This document shows positions 14,722 to 27,552 of a DNA stretch of 47,235 bases, in pieces. The first letter of the stretch is position 1. The number at the start of each line of letters is the position of its first letter. A program made the position numbers and the translations under genes. The DNA is from Smittium mucronatum (lineage: Eukaryota > Kickxellomycota > Harpellomycetes > Harpellales > Legeriomycetaceae), in the NCBI GenBank assembly GCA_001953115.1, contig LSSL01000818.1, forward strand, positions 15,562 to 62,796, given 5' to 3'. The notes under the pieces were generated by a model. The model was not told the origin of the DNA. It saw only the letters and a list, made by a program, of their open reading frames with translations, and did not search any database.

Positions 14722-17700
14722 ACTTTCATTAGTCTTACTGTAAAAACTAACCTAAAATTGATTTCGAAAAGGTTTAAATTTTTACTATATAAGGCTAATT
14801 TTTTCTATAAAACTGGATTAAGTACCAGGGAATTAATTTAATATCTTATCTTAAAACAATAAATCTTGTACAAATACCCTATCTTTAATTTAAATAAAAC
14901 CCAAAAAAAATAAAATAGTTGTATTAAATAAATATAAATCTAAAAAAAACCTATAAAAAAATTCTAGGTGGATAAGTGGGGGAATCTCAATCAAATTTTA
15001 TTTATTAGTGCATAAAAAATGGAAAAATGGCTTTTCAAGTGTCATTAAATATATTAAATATCAATTTTTGAAAACATTAAACTGTTATAAGCTATATTTA
15101 CTCACTAATAGAAACATCAGAATATTAAATCGATTATTATCATAATCGAAGTAATTCTATTCTAATTTTAAAAATGTAAAAAAAAATTGAGCATGGCAAT
15201 AAGTAATCATAAAATAATGTTTTTATTTTTGAAAAAGATGAGATTTAAAGAAAAATAAATAAATTGGTCTCAAATAATCACAGATATAATAGTCAAAGAT
15301 TTTTTTTATTCTAAAATTAAAATGATAATTTTTAATTAAAAATCCAAAAAAATCCAAAAAAAATTGTTAGAATGATACAATATTGTATAATAAAAAAACT
15401 GAATGTGTCAAATTATTACTTATTTTTTCAAAAAAAGCAAAATGATTAATTCATCATTTGTATAATTTTCGTATTCTATATAAATTATAAAATTGTAATC
15501 ATTTTGCGGATCATATGATTTATAAACTATGAAATATTTTAGTTTTTAGCCTAGAATTACAAGATATTTTTCAGGTTAACAGCTATTAAAGTAATTAAAA
15601 TGATTTAAAGTTTAATATATATTTTTTAAAAGAAAATGCTAAAAAAATTAATAAAACCTGGTTTTTTTACTTATTCTAAAGAATGATAAAACGATGGTAA
15701 ATTTGTGTTATGGTTTTATTCGAACATTTTTTGTTTTTTTTGCGATTTTTTATCCGGAAAATTCAATTAATATCACTTATATTTTATATTGGATTAGCAT
15801 TTTGTGATTTTTTTAAAATTGATTATTATATATCATATACTAAATATAAATTTTAACATGAGTATAAAACGTTTAAATTATTATTTTATAGTCAGAAAGC
15901 CTCTTATTTAATAATATTTATAATTTAATAAAAATGAAAATAAAAGGAATAGCCGTAAATGAGAAATACTTTCTGTTTAATGTTTTGTATTTTTCTCTCT
16001 AAATTAAATGAATCAATATTAAAGATGCTCCACCAAGAAAATAATAAGAAAATTTCTTCTAATTTTTTAAAAATATGCCTAGATTTATTGTTGATTTTAT
16101 AAGAGTTTCTACTGGTTATCATCGATCTGTAGAACGAAAAAAATTAAAATATGAATAAAATTATTTGATATTGCCAATTAGTTATGAGAATTCTTAAAAT
16201 AAATGGATTTGACTTTTTTAGGTATAAAATCTACATGAAATACAAACCTTTATAATATATAGCAAAAAAAATCGACAATGGCTCCAAAGTTTAGGCTAAT
16301 TTAGAAATAATAAAAATATTGCAAAAAAATTGTATAAAAGTATTGCATCAAAACTAAAGTAAATATACAAATTAAATTAATTTTGGATTTTATTAAAAAT
16401 AAATAAATAATACTTATTTATTAAAAAAAAATGTCATTTTGTAAAAAATAATTACTTTTATTCATAAAATAAAGATTATAAGAGTGAGGAGGGCTTTATA
16501 CTTTCTTTTTTTTTATTAAAAATTAATATTTTAATTTAAAACTACTTTGATTTTTTAAAATAAAAATTCTCAAAAAAATTCTTGTTTATATAATTTTACC
16601 TAAACTAAATTACATTGTTTCAAAATTAATTAAAAATAATCGAATATTATCTATTAAAAATAATAGTCTTATGGTCTATTTCGGATAATATATTCATTTT
16701 TTGATAAATATTAATTTTATATTGTTCCGTTGTGTTTAACATAAAAATAACCTTTCTTATTTTCTTCAATAAAAATCTGTATGGAAAATTCGGTATATAA
16801 TTGATTAGGAAAACCAAGAGAATAATTTTTGGGAATGGAGTATTTAAAAAGTAAAATATGAATATCAATACAGCATTTTATTACTTTACAGTTATAAAAA
16901 TTATTTAAAATTATAACAAATTTAATAACATTTCAATGAGTGGAGATAAATCTTAAAAAGTTAAAATCGGACATAATATTAACTCTTAAAATTAAATTAT
17001 CCATCTTTAAAATGGTGTTATAATATATTGTTAAAAAACTAAGGGTTAAATAAACCATTTATTTGTAAAATGAGTAAAAATTCAAGTTTATTTAAAGAAA
17101 ATTTTAGATTTTTTGTTTTGTAATTTTAGTCATTTTCTTTATTGTCCTAAAAAGAGATATAAGCCAAAATATAATCAAACCTGTTTTTAATGTATTTCTA
17201 TTGATATGGTATGTAAAATCGACTGTAAGGTATTTTCATAAAAAATCAATTTTTTTAATTTAAGCAAAGCTCTACCTCAACAAAATCAAAGATTTTTTTT
17301 TTAAAAAAATTGATATCTAGTGGCATTCGTTTACTTTGTTTCGTAATTATAAAATTTATAGGTTTTTTTATTAGTAAAAAATCAAAAACTATGATAATTT
17401 ATTATGGATAAAATTCAAAATTTTCTAAATGTACATATAATTTTAGTTTTTTTCATTTATTTATTTATAAAAATAATTATTCTTAAATAATAATGAAGAA
17501 GTTAAGTATTTTTTTAATTTTTAAATAAAATTTTGAAATCATAGCAATTCACAATAATTTCCAAATTTTGAGAATTCAAATTTGGAAAAATACAAGTTTT
17601 TTATCAAGATTTTTTTTTTGGATTAGGAGCTTAATTGATAACCCCCTCATTCAGGTAAATAGTCTGATGAATTAAATAATGTTGGATAATATCATATGGG

Positions 17701-18626
17701 AAATTATATTATAATAAGAAAAATTCTGAAAATAACAGGAATTTTCATTAATTATTCAAAAAAATTCTAGGCTTTACTCAAATTATTTTATATTTTAAGA
17801 AAATCAGAAAAATAATTTTTTATATAACTCATATATTTACCATATTATAAAATTAAAAAAAAATATATCAATAAAAAATAATCAGTTAGTAAAATGCCCT
17901 TAAAAAGAAAAAAATAACCTTAAATTCAAAAAATATATACCTCTCAAATTGCCAAAATTTTCATAAAAAATATAGCTTTTTATAGCATTACTCCAACTTA
18001 TCTGTAATAATAAAAAATATTACTTTTTTTTTGTATTAAATTACATATCGGGTGGTTTTTTAAGAAAAATAATAAAAAAAAAGATCAATTTAAATCTGTG
18101 AATCGAAGAATATATATATATATATAATATATACTTATATTTAAAAAATTTGAGTGACAGATATGCTTAAAAAAGAAAAGGATTTCTTATAACAATTTTA
18201 TAAATTAAAATAAATTAATTTTGCGAATTTCAAAATCTCGATAAATGTAATCAATTTATGAATTTTTTATTTTATTAATAAGAGATTTTACAATAAAAAT
18301 TAAAATTTTTAAAACGAAAAACATCAGAAACAGCTTATTGTACTTAAGTATAGCTACAGATTAGATATAAAAATTAAAAAAATCATCTTTTATTCTCTTA
18401 ATACTGGTTTAAAATTAGTTTAGATGTTTTTTCAAACAAGTTTTATAATTAATTTATACAATGAAATTTATATTAAATTAATAATAAAGGTTTAAAATAG
18501 TTATATGTTGATTTTATACTAGAAATTATACATAAATAGCAAAAAAATAAAGTAAAATAAGACTGTATTATTCAAATTTAGAATTTCCAAAAATGAGTTA
18601 TTTTTGATTTTATTTGTCCCAATAAC

Positions 18627-18653
18627 TTTTATTTTATTTTATTTTATTTTATT
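18627..18653. repeat. pentanucleotide (TTTTA)n microsatellite
   Basis: About five consecutive TTTTA units. Simple-sequence repeat, no functional signal. Confidence 0.9.
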
Positions 18654-21064
18654 AAAGTATATCCGGTATATCATTTCTTTTTTAAAATTACGAAAAGTGG
18701 AATATATTTTAAATTTATTGTTTTTATGAAAATTCCGGCCAAGAAAAATATATCTTTCATGTAGAATATTCATACTTTTACATAAAGAAATGAATCCCTT
18801 TCTATTATTCAGATCAAATAATCAAAACCTTCATCAAAGATTTAATTTATTTTTGTTGCTATTTCAAAAATCAATTAGAATCTATCAATGGATCTGATGC
18901 GTTTATCAGGGTTGTTTCGTACTGACTATATAATTAACACGAATAAAATTTCTATTTTTTCGAGTTTGATAACTCATTATTTTAAAATTTTCCTAGATCC
19001 GAAGTAAAATTCTTACAATGCTTCTCTAATTCTTAGGTTCAAACAAAGAATTAGATAACTTTTAAATAAAATATCTTTTGAAGTTCCAATAGAAGACTTT
19101 GTTAAGTGTTTCATTTTTTTTGTTTTTAATAATGTTACATAAGCCTTCAGCCATTTTTTTTTCTCAAAATTTTTTTTATAATTATTCAAATACTCTAGAT
19201 ATATTATTAATTTTTCAATAAAAAAATTTCGCTTTAAGTTTAAATATCAGATGAACTGTTAAAAGTTTAATTTTGAAAATACCTGAATAAAAAAAATTAC
19301 CCAAATCTGATTTTTTTCCCCTATCATTTTCGATACTTTTAGATAAATGAAACCATAATTTTTTTTTCAATCTGTTACTAATTTAAAATTATCCTTTTCT
19401 ATATTTATTTGAAGTGCAGTACCTGAAAAAATATTATACATTTAAAATTAATTTGTATATTTATTCGCGTCCTTCTAAATAACTTTGAATTTCTAAAGAA
19501 AGTTGTTTTTATCGTTATAAAAACAAAATTAAGAGCTATAAGTGAGAATTTCAGTTTTTTTTTCCGTTATTACAACAAAAATTACTGGATATCATCAAAT
19601 AATAGGTTAATAAGTATAGCCTACGTACAAATTTGAAGCAAGAAGTTTTTATCTCAATCATAATTTTAAATTAAATAAAATTTTACTAAAATCTAAATGG
19701 AAGACAATTAATGATCCAAATTTATAATTCAAATTCCACAGATAAAAAGCATTTATCCATTGATTAAGAATTTTTCCTGTAATTTTTGTATAAAACTAAG
19801 TATTTTTCCACAAAAATTTTATTTAAAAATAATTGGACAATTACTTCAAAAAAAATTGTATTAATAAATCGGATTAATTTATTTATTTTAATAAAAATTT
19901 GGGTTTTTTCAATCAGAATTAGGAGAAATTCGTTTTTACCGAGATATGATTGAATTTTCATTTTTATTTTGCCACTAGTTGATGAAATTGGATCCCCCAC
20001 CTCCCATGATACATCGTACATTTTGAAATTATTTGTAAAACTTTTGATTATAAAGCCCTTGAAAGTGGTAATATTCTTTACTTAGACTCTTATCTTTTTT
20101 CAAGAAGGTAAAAAACGAAAAATTAATTTTAATATATGGTTTTATTACATATTTAGCTAGGAGTTAATGTTTTTGAATAGGTAATTTACAGTAAATTGAA
20201 AAAAGACCGATTTAAATGCTATTAGATGAAAAAAAAGATGAAGATATCAAGGTGTCATTATATTCAATAGCATAAATTACACACCTTTCTATTATGTATA
20301 TTTTTTCATATATGGAATTTTTTTCTCTAGAATTAAAATTGGTTAATGAATTTAAATTCCCGTATCCTCGTGCTATCGATTTTTAAAGAATATAACCTTG
20401 TAATTTAGGGACCCGATTACGATTTTTTTTTCTGTTTAACAATTTATCTGATACGAATGATTTGAGGGATTTTTTTTCATATGAAACCAATAACCTAATA
20501 CAATTCAACCGAGTATAACTAAAGTAAGTTATAACTAAATGGAAATTTCTTAAATCTAATTTATTTTTGAGCCCCATATAAATATTTATTTTTGGTTTTA
20601 GAATGATCTTTTCAGATAAATTTTTATCAAATCTCAAAAAGAAAGATATTTTGGTAAGTTTTTTTAAACTAAAAGTGGACGAATAAATTTTTATTAGTTA
20701 GGAAGATTTAAATTTACATTTCAATCACAATAATTTTAAAGTAAAAAAATAAGAGAAATCGATAGTTGAATAAGTTTCACGATATTAGACCAACTATAAA
20801 TTTAGCAGTCTATATATTTTTCATTTACTTTCATTAATAAAATTGTGTAAACTAATCAAAACTTAGAGGCTTCTCTCTTTTAATTACTCTTTTTCTATAT
20901 ATATTTTTTTATACCCAGTATGTTTTTTGAAACCAATTTAGTTTTTCCAAAATCGGTTAGTATAGTATATAGTTGTGAACACTTTTTTTAAAAAAAAAGC
21001 TTACAAGAACAATATATGTCAGTAAAGCTAGTTATATTTATTTTACAGTAAACTATCGAACGGT

Positions 21065-22260
21065 CATTTATTGTGGTATAAATCTTGTTAAATGTATCGA
21101 ACTCAAACCCGAAAGCATGTTTTTTAAGCAGTGGATGTTTTCAAAATGGAATGAGTAAATCAAATTTTTATCTTTATTGGAAATATCTTTGTAATTATAT
21201 TGAATATATAACATTAACCAAATCTTTTTTATTGAAAATATGATTTGACAGATTTGGAATATCATTTTTTTCAAAAAATAATTCAATTGTTGAATCCATA
21301 AAGCCCAAAACTTCTTTGCGTTTATAAAAAACTTAATCGTCTTTCAATTTAAAATTGAATCTTTCTATAGGGTTATTTGTACTGGGGCCAAAAATATTTG
21401 CACCCTCATACCAATATTAGTTTTTATTGATAAAGTTCTTTTTGAAAAAATCTGTATCTTTTTTAGTTTCTCGATTGTCCTCCCATTTTTCAATAAATAA
21501 AACTTTTTCCTTTTCAAACACCTCTCTGCTCCAGAATTCTTGTAAAAAATAAAAATCATCAAGCAACTCCTTTTTTCAAATTCTTGTACCTACCACAGAA
21601 TCTTATGATATATTTGAAGGTATGAAAATAGCAGTTAATCTTTCTGATAACGGAAATGTTTTCTCAATTGAATTGGTGATTGCAGTTTCATTATCTTCTG
21701 CTATAGTTTCTGGTTCTAAGTTTAAACCTAAACTAACTAAGCTTACTTTCGATTTATTGAAAACACACAAATAGATGCCTTCGGTTTCTTTCTCAGCTAA
21801 ACATATCGTAAGAGGAAAGGATTTTCTTTTTAAGTCAGAATATTCAACGACTATCACTGAATAAACATATAATATTAATTTTTAAGTATCATCAACGTGC
21901 AATTTTTTTAGATTTTTAGATTTTTTAATGGCATTCTTCAAGGATATTGATAGCTTGAATTCATCATTATTTTCCATGATGATATGAAATTGAATATTAT
22001 TTGATAATATATTTTAAATTTTTTCCCTTAAAGAATTTAAATCATCTCCTCAGTTTGTTTTTTTATTTTTGAGATTACATATATTGGATTTAAAGTTTCT
22101 TATATCTTGAATTGAAATAAAAAATCCCTGTAAAAATGCTTTTCTGGAAATTCTGAATGGCTTAACAAGTCCTTCAGAAATACAATTCGAGATAAAAAAT
22201 TTCTTAAACTTTTTCAAGTGATATATGGGACTTGAGAAAATCTAGATAAACTTTTTATTG
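21065..22260 (-). pseudogene. decayed MULE (Mutator-like) transposase 1
   Basis: Read on the minus strand, one frame crossed by several stops reproduces the order of landmarks of a MULE transposase. An N-terminal part (about 22240-22030) contains ISIQDIRNFKSNICNLKNK. The first catalytic Asp region follows as LHVDDT (about 21885-21900), normally H-x-D-x-T-[YF]-K, here interrupted by TAA. Next comes FPLTICLAEKETEG (about 21780-21830), then a second acidic motif IAEDNETAI (about 21680-21706). A CYFHT motif is readable only after a frameshift near 21630. It continues with FWSREVFEKEKVLFIEKW and finally YWYEGANIFGPSTNNPIERF (about 21360-21400), the W-Y-E-G..STNN-x-x-E signature. A degenerate SWIM-like tail lies at 21068-21170 in another frame. 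Stops include TAA after HVDDT, TAA before the YWYEG block and TGA in the N-terminal part. It is dead; terminal inverted repeats were not located. Confidence 0.85.
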
Positions 22261-24959
22261 TGTGAACTAATATAAAAATTTTTTGTTACGTTTTCGTAAA
22301 TTTTTTATTTCATTTATTACCCACAACCAATTTTTTTGTTATTCTTACAATAATAGTAAACTACACTGCATTCGTTTTTTGAATTAATTCTTCCATTTTT
22401 TTATTTAATTTTGATGGATCTACTTTCGAGCAATCTTCTATATGTTCCCAGACTAATGGTGAGTTTTTTGATTTAATAGAAATAATAATTTTGAAAATAG
22501 AAATAATTTATAGAGGAATTGGAATAAAAACAGGATTATAAGTATAAATAGCTTGGCTCTTTTTTAAGTGAATTAGGATTTTATTGTGAAATAATGATAA
22601 AATTTATGAACTATACCTCATATTTTTATATAAAACAAACAAATTTCTTATTAAATAACATTGTTTGATTGAGTTCATGGCCTTTGTCTTATGAAAAATG
22701 AACAATAGAACTTTTTTGCTTACCAATAAATGAGTATCTGATATTTTTGACCAAAAATAAAAAAAATTGATTTGCTATTTTTTAATCTGTGGGAAAAATA
22801 TTTATTCTGTAGAAAAAAGCTGATTTATATGGGCATTTTGAAAAAAAATGTGGAAAAATCATTGGGTTCAAAATCTAAATTTAAATCATAGATAACATAG
22901 TAACCACAATTATTTTCATTTATGCTGAAAATTTTGAGCTAGATATGTTCAAAAATTTGGGATATAATGATTATATATATTTTTTTCATTTTCTGATATT
23001 TTTATATCTTTTAAAGTAAATATTCTGCAGTAAAGTATAAAAAATTTCAGGATTAAATTTATTTCAAATTTGAAATGGGATTAATCCATCATAAGTTAAT
23101 GTAGAGATTTTCAGTTAAAATTTTCAACATTTACATTGAAGTAATGGTACTTTTATTTGAATATTATTAATTTCTAATTTCTAATCCGTACCTTAACGAT
23201 TCTTGTTTTATTATAGTAACAATTTTTTTTTTTTTTTTTTTATTAGCATCTTTGAGTTTTTTATCCAATATTTTTTATCTCTATTTAAACTCGATTCAAC
23301 TAATCTCTATCTAAGTTCTCCTAATAAAAAAACAAATCTAATAAAAAAAAATGGTAAAATAATCGTTTTTTTTATAAAAGAATAATTAAAATCAAAATTT
23401 AAAATAAAATTGATTCTCTAAATTTTATATCTAATATTAAAAGAAGTAGACTCAAATATATGTTTTGGAATATTTGATAGTCACATAATTAATTCAAGGT
23501 TAGTGGTCTGTTATTTTAAAATTATATTGAAATATTTTTTTATACTTGATAAAAGAAAAGGATATAAAAGAAAATATGAGGGTGGGTATTGCGAAATAAA
23601 ATACACAAAAAATATTTCATTTATCGTGTTTTATTGGATATAGGTTAGTTCTATTTATAAATATTATTGAAAGCTTTTACCTGAAAACCAAGAGATTTTT
23701 TAACACTCATGAATTTAATTACAATTACAATAATTTTTTTTCTAGCTAATTTTTTTCAAAATAATATTTATATTAAACATTTTTAAAGTTTTAATCTTTT
23801 AAGAACGTTTTCTGAATATGTCTCTTACCAGAACAACCTCACTGAAATAATTTTTAAAAATAAAAATATTTAACATATTTGAGGCAAAGTTGAATTAATA
23901 CCAATGAATAAATTAATAATAAATATCATTAGGCTAATATTAGAGTACAAAAAAATATGTAAGAACACAAAATTATTAATAAAATACAAAAATTAACTTT
24001 TTTTATGTGTGGGAATTCTTTAATATTACTCAGCTATACACAAAACATATTTCAATTTTTAATTAGATAAATTATAAATATATTGGATAACGTAATTAAT
24101 TTCAAAAAAAAATATAATGAAGTTTAAATAAAATAACGACAGTAAAACATATTTTAAAAAAGGAAAGTGTGTTCTGAAATAAAGCTATGGAATAAATAAA
24201 TTTAAATTTTTTTTAAAAAAAACTATCCTCTTTGATTGCTTTTTTTCTGAAAATCTTTCATTTTTGGGTATAAATTTTTTTTCTTTGGTAATAGAATAGG
24301 AGAATTGAAAGTAAAAAAAAACGCTCTTTATTTAATTCAATATATTTTTCAGAACTGTTTTTTTTCAATCATTGAGAGTGATACTTTGTATATAGAAATA
24401 GTGTATTTGGATAATATAATAAAATTTTAGACGGATTTAAGTTTTGTTGAATAATCTCAGGTAATATATGTTATGTTTTATAGCTTTTCAAACATATATT
24501 TTTAAAATAGATTTCAATTTTAATTAATTTCTTTTCGGAAAAAAAAAAAAGATTTATTATAATTATTAGGAACTTAATAAAAGAAAATATTATAAAATAT
24601 GAAATCATCTACTCAAAGAGGAATTTTTCGTAAAGATATTTGGCTTTTTTGAACGTAGTTTTTGATTATAAATATTTATTGTAAAATTCCCAATAAATTT
24701 CTCGTTTTTAAATATTGATAAAAAATTTTATGATTCTTTTGTTTCATAAATTGAAAAAATATTCAGAAAAAGTCTTTCAATTGGATATATTTTTCTTAAA
24801 AATAATAACTAGAAATAGAAATATTTATCCTAATACCCCCCCCCCCCTATGAATAGCAAGACTGGTTTAAATACTAACTGATATAACTAATTGCGAAATC
24901 GATATTCAGAACTTCTTTAAAGCGTATGATAAAAATAAGCTGATTTAAATTTCCAAATT
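22261..24959. other. AT-rich stretch between transposase relics
   Basis: No coding sequence is supported. It contains a poly-T tract of about 20 bases near 23221 and a run of twelve C (24836-24847). The terminal inverted repeats of either neighbouring MULE relic could lie here but were not identified by eye. Confidence 0.6.
24836..24847. repeat. homopolymer (C)12
   Basis: Twelve consecutive C residues inside DNA that is otherwise nearly all A/T. A G run of the same length occurs at 42609-42620. Probably a slippage-type microsatellite, possibly over-collapsed or over-extended in assembly. Confidence 0.9.
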
Positions 24960-25770
24960 TTTCCTATATTACTTCTGAATCGGATCTTATTAAGTTTATT
25001 TTGAAGTATAGTGCTTTTGTAAATTTTATATTCGAATTATTTCCCGCACCTGATAATATTTTGATACTCAATTCAATATATAAAGTTATTTTTTGTTTTT
25101 TAAAATTAAAATACCGAGTTTTTACAGTCAAATTACTTCTTTCTAAGGCATTTTTTGTACTATGTTTGAGAAAATACGATCCTTCGTGCTGAGAGGGATT
25201 TTAAAAAAAAATAAACTCATTCAAATTCCAAAAAATAATATTCGTCTCACCGAAATCAGTTATTTATTTTTTATTTCAAATAAATGATCATAAACCTTTC
25301 TGGAGTTCAAAATTTTCAAAAAAAAATAATCATCGTGAAGTTTTTTTTTTGGATTTTTCAGGTAGACATATCACAACCTTTGTGATATTTCTGTATAATA
25401 GATATCATAAAATGATTTTTAAATTCTAGGCTAAATTGAAAAACGATTTTGAATATTTGCAGTAAAATATCCGATATTATAAAATTATTATCAAAATTTA
25501 ACCCCAAATTCGATGAAAAATTTCTAATATTTTTAAACTCAAAGCTAGCTCTTTTTATCTTCGTTGTGTATTATCGCTTTTGAAAATTTATTAGAAATTT
25601 TTAATTTATTGGCTAATCGGAAAAAGTTGTAATAATATTGCAAGGAACTTTGTTTTTCCTTCTTATCCAAAAACATCGGCCTAAATAGATGATTTGGTCT
25701 TGGTTTACCAATGAGTACATGAGTCACTTTCCAATCCAAAAAAAACTTCTGTCTGATGTGACTCATTTAA
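24960..25770 (-). pseudogene. decayed MULE-like transposase 2
   Basis: Minus-strand frames carry two blocks at the spacing expected for a MULE transposase. The first (25545-25766) includes PNHLFRPMFLDKKEKQSS, then YYYNFFRLANKLKISNKF and a weak acidic motif HNEDKKS; this corresponds to the 'fPl.yaL..nK.e..Y..fF..Lk....DfE' segment. About 470 bases downstream, at roughly 25130-25190, the open frame reads HEGSYFLKHSTKNALERSN, matching the W-Y-E-G...STNNALExxN signature. The connecting stretch has stops and frameshifts. Upstream, around 25905-25960, a frame with WVFKCDGSCDRS could be the N-terminal zinc-binding part. It is clearly more eroded than the copy at 21-22 kb and the two do not look like recent duplicates. 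Family assignment comes from motif order only. Confidence 0.6.
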
Positions 25771-26149
25771 GGAGAAAAAAACTGGAGACTGAGCCCTCAG
25801 CTGTGTCGGGGTAAGAATTTTATAGCAGTAATAATAAGCAAAGATCAAATAAGTTAAGTTAATATCATTTCCCAATCGACTATGCTGTTAAATGAATTTT
25901 TTTAAGCGATCTGTCACACGAACCATCACATTTGAATACCCATATTTGTAGGTCTGTATAATTTATCTAAATCATAATTTTCATAATTTTTTTCAGGTTT
26001 GATAGATTTTTTGGCATCAAAAGGATCTTAACTTCACCTGTATTTTTTTTTCACTTGTTAAAATTTATATAAAATCTATAAAAAAATACGGTTTAAATGG
26101 CATCAAATTATTTCATAAGAGCAAATGTATGACTTTACATCTTCATAAA

Positions 26150-26710
26150 TTTTATTTTAAATAATTAGCTTAAACAATCAGTCGCCATTTTGTTTTATAT
26201 AATTTATTTTCAATTCTTTTATTGCTTATAATAATTTCATAAATTCGCTTGGGTTAAATTTTAATACTCTCTTTGTTGAGATATTGATGGAATTCAACTG
26301 CCATTTCAACCAGTCACAGTATAAATTTAAAAATGCTTTTTTATATTTTAATATAATATTTATTTTTTTGAGGGATTCGGAACTCTCAAATAAGCTATAA
26401 TGAATAATAGTCTTATTGTTTAAAGGTCCTAATGTTATTCTTTCGTCATTACCAGATTTACTCACGTTTTTTACGAAATGCGTAATTTTTAAGCAGGACT
26501 TTAGAATCCTACCGGCTTTAATCATATCTTCTTTAACAAGGTTTTATTTTTCGTGAATTTTAAAATTATCGATAAGCTTCCAATTGATTCTCAATTGCAA
26601 TTTTTTTTGGTTTAAAATAGATTTATAAGTGCTCAAATTTTAATATGTATCTTAAGCTTAAATTTGTCGATAGACCACTCTTTGATAGATAACAATATTG
26701 TAATATTTAA
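26150..26710 (-). pseudogene. possible hAT-like transposase fragment
   Basis: A minus-strand frame is open for 99 codons (26226-26525) and continues through single stops on both sides. The segment NLVKEDMIKAGRILKSCLKI, then THFVKNVSKSGNDE, ITLGPLNNKTIIHYSLFESS and ESLKKINIILKYKK, resembles the hAT/DUF659 run 'aHtlNLlvkDil...i..fvK......LplkTRW.S...sL.Sl...K..L', with the TRW core degraded. DWLKWQLNSINIS follows, similar to the 'W..L..i..il.p' part. Stops lie just before NLVKED and after FMKLL. Alternatively it is the N-terminal part of the MULE-like relic just downstream. Function as a transposase is inference. Confidence 0.35.
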
Positions 26711-27552
26711 TTTAAATATGCTATCGAATTAAAATATTGCATGTTTTTTATTTAAGCTAAATAACATTGAAGAATTTCTATATTTTGAAGAAGTTTTTTT
26801 TAGTATTGGAACAAACTTTGTATAAATTTTTTAAATTTATTGATTTTTTGCATAATTTTGTTTAAAAATTCTTTTTTATTTTTTTATTCCATTGAGCAAT
26901 CACTGTTATTTGTATAGCAATTTAAATTAGCTCAAAGAAAACATGGTAATACTGTCAAAGCAACTCTGGTCATCATATATATTCCCATACTTCATTTTTT
27001 TTCTATGATTTTTCCGCAGCCACTACATCAATTATATAATTTTTTTTTTAAATAGTTAATCTAGTCAGTATTAATTTGATTAAAAGTTTTTTCCTCAATA
27101 AATATATAGTATCTTGAACCGAAAACAACGAAATTTATGACTAAAAAATGAAAAAATCCTAAAAAAATCCAGATTTTCACTTATTTATTTGCTTCGTATT
27201 CCTTGGAGTAAAAATGATTTTCCGGAATCTAAAAAAAAATTATATAATTAAAAAAGCTGCCAGTCATTGGCAATTATTTTCCTGTTTTAGTATAAATTTT
27301 TGAATTTGTATCATTTAAACTTTTAATGAGTATTTTGTACTTTATGTGGATTAAATGAACTCAATTTTCCATATAATAAATATTAAATTGAAGTATGCTT
27401 ACGCTATTTATGGAATCTATCTTTTTATTAAATAGAAAATGAGAAAATTCAAAAATAGAAGTGTTATTTCATTTTGGAAAATGGATAGTTTTTAAATCTT
27501 TAAGGTAATGGATTTTCTATGCACTTCACTCAGGCTAGACATAATCTCATAC
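26711..27552. other. AT-rich spacer
   Basis: No coding sequence, structured RNA or repeat was recognised. Composition becomes less A/T-biased from about 27500 toward the GC-richer repeat that follows. Confidence 0.6.

Larger units (their letters stand above)
8852..21064. other. AT-rich gene desert with simple repeats
   Basis: No gene is supported. The region contains poly-T tracts (for example around 11670), (ATT)n runs near 9550 and 12610, an (AAT)n patch near 13870 and the short tandem repeats listed separately. Two minus-strand frames near the right end (19764-20021 and 20383-20637) look slightly more protein-like, but I recognise no family in them. They lie just downstream of the MULE relic in its reading direction and could be further debris. 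Confidence 0.7.

Noticed and set aside
19764..20021. 85-codon minus-strand frame beginning MYDVSWEVGDPISS
   Set aside because: The first residues look protein-like but the rest is low-complexity Ile/Phe/Lys text; no family recognised.
20383..20637. 84-codon minus-strand frame downstream of the MULE relic
   Set aside because: Could be transposon debris but no motif supports a call.
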